DNA from: CALBPI01 sp039821605
Lineage (GTDB): Bacteria; Pseudomonadota; Gammaproteobacteria; Steroidobacterales; Woeseiaceae
DNA length: 64,000 nucleotides
Reading direction: 5' to 3'
Assembly (NCBI GenBank): GCA_039821605.1
Contig: JBCBNV010000005.1
Coordinates: 248,001-312,000 of the forward strand
Within the stretch, counting starts at the first letter, position 1, and every line of letters begins with the position of its first letter. Shown one piece after another: positions 16,030 to 24,570 of the stretch. A program made the translations under genes and the position numbers. Below the pieces are notes generated by a model, which was given only the letters and a program-made list of their open reading frames with translations, ran no database searches and was not told the DNA's origin.

Positions 16030-16914
16030 GTGATTCGAAACCTCGATATCGCGGCGCTCAGAAGCCTTGTGGCGATCGCGGACACGCGCGGGGTCACGCG
16101 CGCCGCCAGCCAGGTCAACCTCACGCAGTCGGCCGTGAGCATGCAGATCAAGCGACTCGAAGCGTTGCTCGACCAGAAGCTGCTCATGCGCGAAGGCCGC
16201 GGTGTGGTCCTGACCAAAGTCGGCGAACAACTCGTCGACTACGCACGCCGGCTGATCGCCATCAACGACGAAGCCTGGTCGCGGCTCACCAATGACGACT
16301 TCGAAGGCGAGGTCGTGCTGGGCGTGCCGCCCGACCTCGTGAACCCCGTCGTGCCCGGGATCCTGCGCCAGTGCACGGCGCTCTACCCGCGCATCCGCGT
16401 GACCCTGCTGACCCGGATCACCAATGTGCTGCACCGAGAGCTCGAGGAGGGTCGCGCCGACCTGATTCTGGGCACCGAGCAGACGCCCGACCCGCGCGCC
16501 GAGACGATGTGCACGCTGCAGCAGAACTGGTATGGCGCTGCGGGCGGCTCCGCCTATCTCAAGCGTCCGCTGCCGCTCGCGATCTGCAACAACTGTGCGC
16601 AGAAGCCCGCGATCGCCGCCGCGCTCTCGGCGGCCGACATCCCCTGGTACCAGGCCAGCGATGCCGACGACGACTTCACTCAGGAAGCGATTACAAGTGC
16701 CGATCTCGGTGTGCTCGCCCGCATCGGCGGCCCCGCCCGCGACGACCACGAGGCCGTGCCCGAAGGCGCGCTGCCCGAACTGCCCGACGTGTTCGTCAAC
16801 TGCTACCGCGCAGCACACCGCGACACCATCGCCATCGAACGCATTGCCGACGTCGTCCGCGATCAGTTCCGACGGACTTACGGCTGCCCTGAGCCTGAAG
16901 CCGTCGCGAGTTGA
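16030..16914 (+). CDS. LysR-family regulator, probably of purine catabolism
   Basis: A 294-residue LysR regulator. The N-terminal winged helix is textbook (LRSLVAIADTRGVTRAA, SQVNLTQSAVSMQIKRLE, LLDQKLLMREGRGVVLTKVG), followed by the periplasmic-binding-like effector domain. The start is the GTG at 16030, which has AGGAG seven bases upstream; an in-frame ATG at 15964 would add 22 residues without homology character. It is the nearest regulator to puuE-uraD-alc-allA-guaD, on the same strand, separated by a repeat cluster. A purine intermediate as effector is an inference from context. Confidence 0.9.
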   Translation: MIRNLDIAALRSLVAIADTRGVTRAASQVNLTQSAVSMQIKRLEALLDQKLLMREGRGVVLTKVGEQLVDYARRLIAINDEAWSRLTNDDFEGEVVLGVPPDLVNPVVPGILRQCTALYPRIRVTLLTRITNVLHRELEEGRADLILGTEQTPDPRAETMCTLQQNWYGAAGGSAYLKRPLPLAICNNCAQKPAIAAALSAADIPWYQASDADDDFTQEAITSADLGVLARIGGPARDDHEAVPEGALPELPDVFVNCYRAAHRDTIAIERIADVVRDQFRRTYGCPEPEAVAS

Positions 16915-16920
16915 CGGCGG

Positions 16921-17096
16921 CGCGAGGGGCCGCCGTCATCGCGAGGGGCCGCAGGCCCCGCGGCGATCTCCTTCAGGCTGTCGCATTGCTTGGCCGTACG
17001 ATGGCTTTGGGAGATCGCCGCGTCGCTTCGCTCCTCGCGATGACGGGTAGTTCGCTCCTCGCGATGACGGGTGGTTCGTTCCTCGCGATGACGGTG
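16921..17096. repeat. Palindromic intergenic repeats (locus B)
   Basis: Copies of the same repeat family as at locus A lie between the LysR gene and puuE. An arm CGTCATCGCGAGG with inner GGCGATCTCC is followed by the reverse arm GGAGATCGCCGCG and CTCGCGATGACGG. The last arm is repeated three times in tandem (about 17030-17096) with small changes. Except for a short AT-richer stretch before puuE, nothing else is visible in this 228-base gap. Confidence 0.85.
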
Positions 17097-17142
17097 ACTT
17101 GTCCCACGCGCAAGCGCACCGTTTTGCCCTACACTTGGGGGG

Positions 17143-18051
17143 ATGTCTTACCCGCGCGATCTCATTGGTTACGGTGCCAAACCGCCGCAGGCTCAGTGGC
17201 CTGGGGATGCCCGTGTGGCCGTGCAGTTCGTCGTCAATTACGAAGAGGGCGGCGAGAACAACATCCTGCACGGTGACCCGGCTTCCGAGGCGTTTCTCTC
17301 CGAGATCGTCGGCGCGAATGCCTACCAGGGCCAGCGCCACATGAACATGGAGAGCATCTACGAGTATGGCTCGCGCGCCGGCTTCTGGCGCCTGCACCGG
17401 ATGTTTACGTCGCGCAGCATTCCCGTCACGGTGTTCGGTGTCGCCATGGCGCTCGAGCGCAACCCGGACGCGGTCGCGGCCATGCAGTCGGCCGGCTGGG
17501 AAATCGCAAGCCACGGCTACCGCTGGATCGACTACCAGCATCTCGACATCGACACCGAGCGCGCGCACCTGCACAAGGCCATTGAGATTCACGAGCGCGT
17601 GACGGGCGAACGTCCACGCGGCTGGTACCTGGGTCGCTGCAGTCCAAATACGCACGAGCTGATTGCCGAGTACGGCGGCTTCGCCTACTCCGCCGACAGC
17701 TACGCCGACGACCTGCCCTACTGGGACTACCGCTGCGGGACACCGCAGCTCATGGTGCCCTACACGCTCGACGCCAACGACATGCGTTTCGCGACCCCTC
17801 AGGGCTTCAACAGCGGCGACCAGTTCTACACCTACCTCAGGGACAGCTTCGACACGCTCTACGCGGAAGGCGCCGAGGTGCCGCGCATGATGTCCGTGGG
17901 GCTGCACTGCCGGCTCGTGGGGCGGCCCGGTCGCGCGGCGGCACTGGCACGATTTCTCGACTACGTCTCGGGGCACGACCAGGTCTGGTTGGCCCGTCGC
18001 ATCGACATCGCCGATCACTGGCGCGACAGGCACCCGGCGCAGACGCCATGA
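17143..18051 (+). CDS. puuE: Allantoinase PuuE (polysaccharide deacetylase fold)
   Basis: PuuE hydrolyses S-allantoin to allantoate. The 302-residue protein has the PuuE-type N-terminus (YPRDLIGYGAKPP, AVQFVVNYEEGGENN) and the deacetylase-fold blocks WEIASHGYRWIDYQ and PRGWYLGRCSPNT, with the family's YADDLPYW. Length is typical. This enzyme is unrelated to the amidohydrolase-type allantoinase. Its stop overlaps uraD by four bases, starting a tightly coupled puuE-uraD-alc-allA-guaD operon. Confidence 0.95.
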   Translation: MSYPRDLIGYGAKPPQAQWPGDARVAVQFVVNYEEGGENNILHGDPASEAFLSEIVGANAYQGQRHMNMESIYEYGSRAGFWRLHRMFTSRSIPVTVFGVAMALERNPDAVAAMQSAGWEIASHGYRWIDYQHLDIDTERAHLHKAIEIHERVTGERPRGWYLGRCSPNTHELIAEYGGFAYSADSYADDLPYWDYRCGTPQLMVPYTLDANDMRFATPQGFNSGDQFYTYLRDSFDTLYAEGAEVPRMMSVGLHCRLVGRPGRAAALARFLDYVSGHDQVWLARRIDIADHWRDRHPAQTP

Positions 18052-18578
18052 CCGACATCGCCCTGACTCTGTCGCCGCCGCCGTCTTCGCTCGACCGAGA
18101 CGAGTTCGTCTCGCACTACGGCGGCATTTACGAACACTCAGCCTGGATCGCCGAGGCGGCCTGGGATGCAGGCCTGAAACCCGAGGCCGATACGCCCGCG
18201 GGACTCGCTGCGGCCATGGGCGCCGTCGTCGACGCGGCGGGCCAGACACGTCAGCTCGAATTGCTGCGCGCCCATCCCGACCTTGCCGGAAAGGCGGCCG
18301 TCGCCGGCGAGCTCACCGCGGAGTCGACCGAAGAACAGGCAAGCGCGGGCATCGATCAATGCACGGCGGAAGAATTCGCGCGCTTTCAGGACTTCAATGA
18401 GCGCTACAAGCGCCGCTTCGCCATGCCGTTCATCATGGCCGTGCGCGGTGCCAACCGGCACGAGATCCTGGCGGCGTTCGAGTCGCGCCTCGACAACCCC
18501 AGGACCGTCGAGTTTGCGACGGCGCTGGCCGAGGTGCACAAGATTGCACGGCTCCGGCTGCAGGCCATGGCGGGCTAG
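18048..18578 (+). CDS. uraD: OHCU decarboxylase UraD
   Basis: UraD decarboxylates 2-oxo-4-hydroxy-4-carboxy-5-ureidoimidazoline (OHCU) to S-allantoin. The 176-residue protein has the expected HPDLAGKAA motif, the LTAESTEEQASAG segment and FQDFNERYKRRFAMPFIMAVRG that form the active site of the family. It overlaps puuE by ATGA and lies three bases before alc. In many genomes it is fused or next to hydroxyisourate hydrolase; that partner is absent here. Confidence 0.95.
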   Translation: MTDIALTLSPPPSSLDRDEFVSHYGGIYEHSAWIAEAAWDAGLKPEADTPAGLAAAMGAVVDAAGQTRQLELLRAHPDLAGKAAVAGELTAESTEEQASAGIDQCTAEEFARFQDFNERYKRRFAMPFIMAVRGANRHEILAAFESRLDNPRTVEFATALAEVHKIARLRLQAMAG

Positions 18579-18581
18579 ACC

Positions 18582-19601
18582 ATGGGCAATCCAATAGATC
18601 AGCCCGACATCCCGTTCGCGCATCTCGTTGACCTCGCGCAACCGCGGCTTGGCAGCGAGGTCGTATTCGCGACCGACGAGTTCTTTGGCGACAAGTCACG
18701 ACTCATCCTGCCGACAGAGCCCGTCTGGATTCCCGACAAGTACGACGACAATGGCAAGTGGATGGACGGCTGGGAGAGCCGCCGCCGCCGGGAGTCCGGC
18801 CACGACTGGTGCGTGCTTCAGCTCGGCGTACCCGGCGTCGTCCGCGGCATCAACATCGACACGCGCCACTTCATAGGTAACTTTCCGCCCTTCGCCACCG
18901 TGCAGGCCTGTGTGAGCCCCGAAGTCATTCCGAACGATGACACCGAGTGGGTCGAGATCGTCCCGCGGCTCGCGCTCAAGGCCAATCTGCAACACTTCGT
19001 ACCCGTCAATGAAGACACGGAGTTCACGCACATCAAGCTCAACATCTTTCCCGACGGCGGCGTGGCACGCCTGCGCGTGTATGGCGTGATCCAGCCCGAC
19101 TGGTCAACCTTCGGCCGCGAAGAACCGATAGATATGCTCGCACTCAAGCACGGCGGCCGCGCGCTGGCATGCAACGACGAGCACTTCGGCACCATGTACA
19201 ACCTCAACGCGCCCGGCCGCGGCATCAACATGGGCGACGGCTGGGAAACGCGGCGCCGGCGTGACGATGGTCACGACTGGGTGGTGCTCGCACTCGGGCA
19301 CGCCGCGCACGTCGACGAGGTGCTTATCGACACGGCGCATTTCAAGGGCAACTACCCGGATCGCGTCATGTTGCAGGCGGCCGGCTTACCCGAGGACATG
19401 CGCGACGACGAAGCCGTGGCCGCCAGCGAACAGTGGCATGTGCTGTTGCCCGAGAAGAAGCTGGGTCCCGATGCCGAGCACCGGTTCAGGAAGTCGGTCG
19501 CCGATATCGGCCCCGTCACGCACATTCGTATGAACATCTACCCGGACGGCGGCGTCAGCCGGCTGCGCATACTGGGGCGTCTCACGGAGTTTCCGGGGTG
19601 A
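18582..19601 (+). CDS. alc: Allantoicase
   Basis: Allantoicase hydrolyses allantoate to ureidoglycolate and urea. The 339-residue protein shows the internal duplication of the family: each half has a WE(S/T)RRRR-type block (DGWESRRRRESGHDW and DGWETRRRRDDGHDW), a D-x-(R/A)-HF(I/K)GN strand and a terminal YPDGGVxRLR segment. It overlaps allA by GTGA. Combined with AllA this route gives glyoxylate and two urea rather than the ammonia-releasing AllC route. Confidence 0.95.
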   Translation: MGNPIDQPDIPFAHLVDLAQPRLGSEVVFATDEFFGDKSRLILPTEPVWIPDKYDDNGKWMDGWESRRRRESGHDWCVLQLGVPGVVRGINIDTRHFIGNFPPFATVQACVSPEVIPNDDTEWVEIVPRLALKANLQHFVPVNEDTEFTHIKLNIFPDGGVARLRVYGVIQPDWSTFGREEPIDMLALKHGGRALACNDEHFGTMYNLNAPGRGINMGDGWETRRRRDDGHDWVVLALGHAAHVDEVLIDTAHFKGNYPDRVMLQAAGLPEDMRDDEAVAASEQWHVLLPEKKLGPDAEHRFRKSVADIGPVTHIRMNIYPDGGVSRLRILGRLTEFPG

Positions 19602-20092
19602 GCCAGCGGCGCCTGCAGCCCGCCCCGCTGACGCGCGCGGCCTTTGCACCGTTCGGCGACGTCATCGAGCCCGACGACGCGCGCCATGTCGAGATCAACG
19701 ACGCGCGCTTCGACCGGTGGGTCAACCTGGCCGATGTCGACTGCGGCGAGCGCGTCAAGATCGACCTGATCCGCTGCGCCAGCGCGAGCACGCTCCCTTT
19801 CGAGATCACACTCATGGAGCGCCACCCGCATGGCAGCCAGGCGTTTGTCCCGCTGACGGGCGAGGCCTTCACGGTGGTCGTCGCACCGCCCGGCGATACA
19901 CCCGTCCCCGAGGCCTTGCGCGCCTTCACGAGCGACGGCAGCCAGGGCATCAACATGCGGCCCGGCATCTGGCACCTGCCACTCATCGGGTTCCGCGTGG
20001 GCCAGGCCTTCCTGGTCATCGACCGCGACGACCCCGACAACTGCGACGAGGTGACTCTAGCCGAGCCCGTGATCCTCGAGGCCGCGTCGTGA
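19598..20092 (+). CDS. allA: Ureidoglycolate lyase
   Basis: AllA splits ureidoglycolate to glyoxylate and urea. The 164-residue cupin-fold protein shows FAPFGDVIEPDD near the N-terminus, LMERHPHGSQAFVPL (metal/substrate strand), and INMRPGIWHLPLI with the conserved histidine. The GTG start overlaps the alc stop and the longer upstream frame lies within alc. Its stop overlaps the guaD GTG. Confidence 0.93.
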   Translation: MSQRRLQPAPLTRAAFAPFGDVIEPDDARHVEINDARFDRWVNLADVDCGERVKIDLIRCASASTLPFEITLMERHPHGSQAFVPLTGEAFTVVVAPPGDTPVPEALRAFTSDGSQGINMRPGIWHLPLIGFRVGQAFLVIDRDDPDNCDEVTLAEPVILEAAS

Positions 20093-21393
20093 GCGCATTT
20101 GCACTGCGCGGCCGCATCGCGCACTGCCTGCGCGATCCGGGTCCGAACAACGACCCCGAAGCGATCGAGGCATTCGAGGACGGCATCCTTGTCATCGAGG
20201 ACGGCCGCGTCGCAAAGCTTGGGCCGTCTGAGGACGTGCGCAAGACTTTGCCCGAATCGTTCCCCGTCACGCACTACGACGCGCACCTCATCGTGCCGGG
20301 CTTTGTCGACTGCCACGTGCACTATCCGCAGGTCGACGTGCTGGCCAGCTACGGCAAGCAGCTACTCGACTGGCTCAACGACTACACGTTTCCGTCCGAG
20401 GCCCGCTTCGCCGATCGCGCCGTGGCCGAAGAGACGGCGCGCTTCTTTGTCGATGAACTCCTCTCCAATGGCACGACGACCGCGCTTGTGTTCTGCACGG
20501 TCCACGCCCATTCCGTGGATGCCCTGTTCGAGGCAGCCGCCCGCTACAACCTGCGTATCGGCGCGGGCAAAGTGCTCATGGACCGCAACTGCCCCGAGAA
20601 CCTGCGCGACACCGCGGAGACGGGCTATCGCGAAAGCCGTGATCTCATCGAGCGCTGGCACGGTAACGGGCGCGCGCACTACGCGATCACGCCGCGGTTT
20701 GCGCCCACGTCGACCGACGAGCAACTGCGACTCGCGGGCGAGCTCGCCACCGAATTCCCGGACACACTCGTCCACACCCACCTGGCCGAGAACCCTGACG
20801 AGATCGCCTGGGTTGACGAGTTGTTCCCCGACGCCGATGATTACCTCGACGTGTACAACCGCGCGGGGCTGCTGCGCGAACGCAGCGTCTTCGCACACTG
20901 CATTCATCTGTCGGACCACGAGTTCACGACCATGGGCCGTGCCGGCGGCGCCGTCGCATTCTGCCCAACCTCCAATCTGTTCCTCGGCAGCGGCTTGTTC
21001 GACCTGGCCCGGGCGCGCACCCACGGTGTGCGCGTCGGATTGGGTACCGACATCGGCGGCGGGACGAGCTTCAGCCTGCTGCGCACGGGCGGCGAGGCCT
21101 ACAAGGTGCTGCAGCTTCAGGGCCAGTCGCTGACGGGGTTCCGCGCGCTGTACCTGGCCACGCTGGGCGGCGCCGAGGCGTTGCACCTCGATGACAAGAT
21201 CGGCAGCTTTCGCGTGGGCAGGGAGGCCGATGTCGCCGTCATCAAGACGGGTGGCACCCCGGTTGCGGCGCGCCGCCACGCGATCGCGACGTCGATCGAG
21301 GAGTCGCTGTTCGTATCGTTGATCGTCGACGGCGCGCAGCGCATCCGCGCCACCTACGCCATGGGACGGGAGGTGATGACGCATGATCCTTGA
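20089..21393 (+). CDS. guaD: Guanine deaminase
   Basis: GuaD deaminates guanine to xanthine, feeding XDH. The 434-residue amidohydrolase has the metal motif PGFVDCHVHYPQ, the guanine-deaminase segments LDWLNDYTFPSEARF and VFCTVHAHSVDALFEAA, the HTHLAEN zinc histidine, HCIHLSD, and the terminal Asp in GLGTDIGGG. The GTG at 20089 overlaps the allA stop and begins the beta-sandwich domain; length is typical. The next gene starts inside its last codons. Confidence 0.95.
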   Translation: MSAFALRGRIAHCLRDPGPNNDPEAIEAFEDGILVIEDGRVAKLGPSEDVRKTLPESFPVTHYDAHLIVPGFVDCHVHYPQVDVLASYGKQLLDWLNDYTFPSEARFADRAVAEETARFFVDELLSNGTTTALVFCTVHAHSVDALFEAAARYNLRIGAGKVLMDRNCPENLRDTAETGYRESRDLIERWHGNGRAHYAITPRFAPTSTDEQLRLAGELATEFPDTLVHTHLAENPDEIAWVDELFPDADDYLDVYNRAGLLRERSVFAHCIHLSDHEFTTMGRAGGAVAFCPTSNLFLGSGLFDLARARTHGVRVGLGTDIGGGTSFSLLRTGGEAYKVLQLQGQSLTGFRALYLATLGGAEALHLDDKIGSFRVGREADVAVIKTGGTPVAARRHAIATSIEESLFVSLIVDGAQRIRATYAMGREVMTHDP

Positions 21394-21820
21394 GCGCTTG
21401 CGAATCGTATCGATTGCCACCGCATTGGCCGTGTCACCAACCTGGGCGGCCGAGTCGCTGCAACACGCGGGCATCTGGTGCACGGGCAAAGCCGACGATG
21501 GCAGCTGTGTGGCCATCTACGAGCTGCTCGCCGACAACACCTTCGCGGCCTATAACCTCTACGCGGAATCGCAGACCCGCTATGACGTATTTGGCCGCTG
21601 GGACGAGCAACCCGGCAAGGCCTGCTTCCTGCTCGAGGCCTGGCTGCTCGTTGACCTCGCCGAGGACGTCACCGTCCGATCGGGTGATGTCGAAGCCAAT
21701 AACTTCTACTGCAACGAGATCGTCGAAGCGAGCGACGCGAAGCTCGTCGTCACGGCACCCGCTGGCGACCAGCTCATCACGGCCACGCGCCTCGATGAGC
21801 TGCCTGAGTGGGCGCGTTGA
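21383..21820 (+). CDS. Exported protein of unknown function
   Basis: A 145-residue protein with a signal peptide (about 1-22, cleavage near TWAAES) and four cysteines in the mature part (C33, C42, plus two later), allowing two disulfides. The ATG overlaps guaD by 11 bases, so it belongs to the purine operon. The pattern of short beta strands (YELLADNTFAAYNLY, DVFGRWDEQPG) suggests a small lipocalin-like or META-like barrel. I do not recognise it as a named family. Confidence 0.65.
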   Translation: MILERLRIVSIATALAVSPTWAAESLQHAGIWCTGKADDGSCVAIYELLADNTFAAYNLYAESQTRYDVFGRWDEQPGKACFLLEAWLLVDLAEDVTVRSGDVEANNFYCNEIVEASDAKLVVTAPAGDQLITATRLDELPEWAR

Positions 21821-21913
21821 TTGGCGAGCGCAGGACCCCGTGAAATAACTCACTGAGGGCAGCGGTCTCCGCCGACACAGCACACCCGTCACGACAAAAA
21901 CCCGGGGGACATT

Positions 21914-22273
21914 ATGGACTGGCTACACCACACGCTCGAAGAGATCGCGCGTTACATCGACCTGATCGGCATCGCCATCGTGCTCTACGGCTTCGTGCGC
22001 GCCGCGTACCGTTTTGTGGTGCTTGAACTCAGCCGGCTCAGACGGGACTACTCGATGGTGCAGTGCCAGCGCGTCCGGCTCGAGCTGGGCACCTACATCT
22101 TGATCGCCATCGAGTTCATGATCGCCTCGGACATCATTCACACCGTGATCTCGCGTGAGCTCATGGACCTCGTGTTCGTGTCCGCGCTCGTCGTGATCCG
22201 CACGGCCATCAGCTTCTTCCTTGGGCGCGAGCTCGCGGAGCTGCGCCACGAGGAAGCCGCCGGGGCGCACTGA
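21914..22273 (+). CDS. DUF1622 family membrane protein
   Basis: A 119-residue inner-membrane protein with three hydrophobic segments. The sequence IDLIGIAIVLYGFVRA, RLELGTYILIAIEFMIASD and LVFVSALVVIRTAISFFLG follows the DUF1622 pattern, including the conserved R-x-x-LG near helix 2. GGGGG precedes the ATG. Function unknown. It converges with the MFS gene, with four bases between stops. Confidence 0.82.
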   Translation: MDWLHHTLEEIARYIDLIGIAIVLYGFVRAAYRFVVLELSRLRRDYSMVQCQRVRLELGTYILIAIEFMIASDIIHTVISRELMDLVFVSALVVIRTAISFFLGRELAELRHEEAAGAH

Positions 22274-22277
22274 GTGC

Positions 22278-23468
22278 TCAGTCCCGCATCAGCACCTTGC
22301 CCGTCGGCAGCATCAGGAGGAGCACGGGCGACACAGCGGACATGACGAGACTCACGAGCGCGAGCGGCACGAGACCGCCGTCGATCATGGGTGCTACCAC
22401 CGCTGTACCCAGCGCCGTCGCGAGCATGATCGCGAGAATGAGTAGCGCCGACCCGCGCGCGTCGTCGCCATCTGCGTTGACGATTGCAGCATAAAAGCCC
22501 GGTGGGCCACGCAGGCCCAGCCCAAAGTTCATCGGAATGAACAGCGGCACGAGCCAGAGTGGCTCGTGGCCGCCCGCGAGCGCGTAGATGCTGATCGCGA
22601 CGATGCCCAGCGTCGACAGCACCGAGCCGAACATCACGATGCGTTCGCCGCCGAACCGCGACACGAAGTACTCGGCGCCGTTGGCCGCGGCAATGAACGT
22701 CGTGATGCCGCAGACTTGCATGATGATGAAGTCGGTCAGTGTGCCGCCCATGCTGTTGACGATCACGGCGGGCGCACCGAACACGAACGTCAGCAGAGCG
22801 CCCAGCGTCATCGCATGCGCGCCGACGTGGCGGAGGTACGGCAGCTTCACAAGCAGCGCGCCGTAGCCCGCGCCCTCGTGTTTGGCCTCGACGTGCGGAA
22901 TACGATGTCGAACGAGCAAGAGCCCGACGGCCGCGAACGCGGACAGCACGGCCAGCACCGTGAAGCTCAGACGCCAACCGCCCGCCTCGAGCAATGCCAC
23001 ACCCGCGATGGGCGCCAGCGCCGGTGTCAGGGACTCAATGCTGCCCAGCGCGCCGACCGCACGGATCGCACCGCGCTCATCGAACAGCGCGCGGATGATG
23101 CCGGGCGCGAACACGGGTGCGGTGGCGGCAAACATGCCTTGCGCAAAGCGCAGCATGATGAGTGCGGGCATCGAGTCCGCGAGCGTCGCTAGACCCGACG
23201 CCACACCGAACCCTGCCATGCCAAAGACGAGCAGCCAGCGTTGATCGAAACGCCCGCCCAACGCACCGAAGATGAGCAAGCCCAGACCAACACCCGCGAC
23301 ATAGGTGGCCAGCACGTATTGGGATTGCGCGGCGTCGCCACCCAGCGCTTCAGGCAGGCTGGGTACGGCCGGCAACACGAGGTCTGTACCCGCGAGACCG
23401 AGCACCGCACCCGCAATCACGAGGCCCAATGTGAGGAAGGGCGTGCCGCCCGCGCGTGCGCCCGTCAT
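22278..23468 (-). CDS. MFS transporter, Bcr/CflA-like (DHA1)
   Basis: A 396-residue transporter with 12 hydrophobic segments. The N-terminus (GTDLVLPAVPSLPEAL) and loop 2-3 (GALGGRFDQRWLL), plus the helix-4 region MLRFAQGMFAATAPVFAPG, are typical of DHA1-type exporters of the Bcr/CflA group. It sits eight bases downstream of the alpha/beta hydrolase gene and may be cotranscribed with it. Substrate unknown; a purine or purine analogue exporter is conceivable from context only. Confidence 0.85.
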   Translation of the reverse strand: MTGARAGGTPFLTLGLVIAGAVLGLAGTDLVLPAVPSLPEALGGDAAQSQYVLATYVAGVGLGLLIFGALGGRFDQRWLLVFGMAGFGVASGLATLADSMPALIMLRFAQGMFAATAPVFAPGIIRALFDERGAIRAVGALGSIESLTPALAPIAGVALLEAGGWRLSFTVLAVLSAFAAVGLLLVRHRIPHVEAKHEGAGYGALLVKLPYLRHVGAHAMTLGALLTFVFGAPAVIVNSMGGTLTDFIIMQVCGITTFIAAANGAEYFVSRFGGERIVMFGSVLSTLGIVAISIYALAGGHEPLWLVPLFIPMNFGLGLRGPPGFYAAIVNADGDDARGSALLILAIMLATALGTAVVAPMIDGGLVPLALVSLVMSAVSPVLLLMLPTGKVLMRD

Positions 23469-23476
23469 GCGGCGGA

Positions 23477-24352
23477 CTACAGTTCGGCTTCGATAAAGCT
23501 CGTCGTCGCGTCGATGAGCTTCTGCGAGTAGCGGTCCTCTTCAGCGAACAGGCCGAAGCCGTGGTCGGCGCCGTCGATGATCGTGATGCTCACAGTCTCG
23601 GCGCTGACCGCAGCGCCCAGCGCCGCCGCGGACAAACCTAGCGGCACCACGGCATCGGCGCTACCGTGCACGAGGTGCAGCGAGCCTTCGAAGGCCGCGA
23701 TGTCATCGAGCGGTCGTGAGGATTCGAGATCTTCAAACCATTCTGGGCCCAGCTGCTGGTGCTGACCCCAGAACGTCGTGAAGGGTGCGAAACCGTCTCG
23801 TGCGGCGATGGCTTTACTTTCTTCCCAGGCTTCGGCGCCGCCCAGGTAGTCGACCATGCGCCCGGGTCCATTGCCGACGGCCGCCGCCCAGAGCACCATC
23901 GTGTCGATCGAACGATCCGATCGCGACAACATGGCGGCAAGTCGGCCGCCCATGCTGAACCCGACAAGCCCGATGCGCCGTGAATCGATAGTCGTACGTG
24001 CTCTTGCCCAATAGCGCGCGGCCCTGACGTCGGCGAGCATGTTGCGGAGGTTGTTCTTGAAAAAGGGCTCGCTGCTGTCACCGCAACCCGGGAAATCCAT
24101 GCGGATGCTGGCATAACCCGCGTCAGCCAGCTGATCGGCCAACCGTGTGAACCCTCCGGCCTCGTGCCGCGTACCGCCGTGGCCGTGGATGAGAATCACG
24201 AGCGGCAAGGCCTCCCCCTCACGGTGTTCGGGTACAACCCAGGTGGCGACCGTGCCGACACCGCGCGATGGAACCGTGACGTCGACGCTCGACTTCGGAA
24301 TGACGGGCGACGACGCGCAGCCGGAAAGAACGGCGACGGCCGCGACCGTCAT
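23477..24352 (-). CDS. Lipoprotein alpha/beta hydrolase
   Basis: A 291-residue serine hydrolase of the dienelactone hydrolase/acylaminoacyl-esterase type. A very short lipobox signal (VAVLSGC, Cys12) is followed by the oxyanion strand VILIHGHGGTRHE, the nucleophile elbow GLVGFSMGGR and the catalytic-histidine block DGADHGFGLF. The ATG at 24352 is inside the first repeat arm of the upstream repeat cluster; the frame is open for 220 bases further only because it runs through those repeats. The signal peptide is unusually short, so the repeat may have replaced the original 5' end. Confidence 0.78.
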   Translation of the reverse strand: MTVAAVAVLSGCASSPVIPKSSVDVTVPSRGVGTVATWVVPEHREGEALPLVILIHGHGGTRHEAGGFTRLADQLADAGYASIRMDFPGCGDSSEPFFKNNLRNMLADVRAARYWARARTTIDSRRIGLVGFSMGGRLAAMLSRSDRSIDTMVLWAAAVGNGPGRMVDYLGGAEAWEESKAIAARDGFAPFTTFWGQHQQLGPEWFEDLESSRPLDDIAAFEGSLHLVHGSADAVVPLGLSAAALGAAVSAETVSITIIDGADHGFGLFAEEDRYSQKLIDATTSFIEAEL

Positions 24353-24533
24353 GACGAGCCCGCGGAGCCGCCCCGCCGTCAGTGCGAGCCCGCGGCGCCA
24401 CCCCGCCGTCATTGCGAGCCCGCGGCGCCATCCCGCCGTCATTGCGAGCCCGCGGAGCGGGCGCGGCAATCTCCCAACGCCGCCCCAACGCCCGAAGATC
24501 GCCACGCGGCCTGCCGCCGCTCGCGATGACGCG
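24347..24533. repeat. Tandem palindromic repeats (locus C)
   Basis: Three nearly identical 30-base units, each containing CCGTCATTGCGAGCCCGCGG with a GCGCCA or AGCCG tail, run in tandem from about 24347 to 24450. They are followed by one complete inverted element whose arms are TCATTGCGAGCC and TCGCGATGACG, with GGCAATCTCC and AGATCGCC inside. The start codon of the downstream hydrolase lies in the first unit. Confidence 0.85.
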
Positions 24534-24570
24534 AACGTGACCGTGCGGGTTCGCGACGGCGGAGACATAC

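Noticed and set aside
15067..16818. A 583-codon minus-strand frame across the repeat lipoprotein and LysR genes
   Set aside because: It crosses two well-supported plus-strand genes and encodes no recognisable domain.
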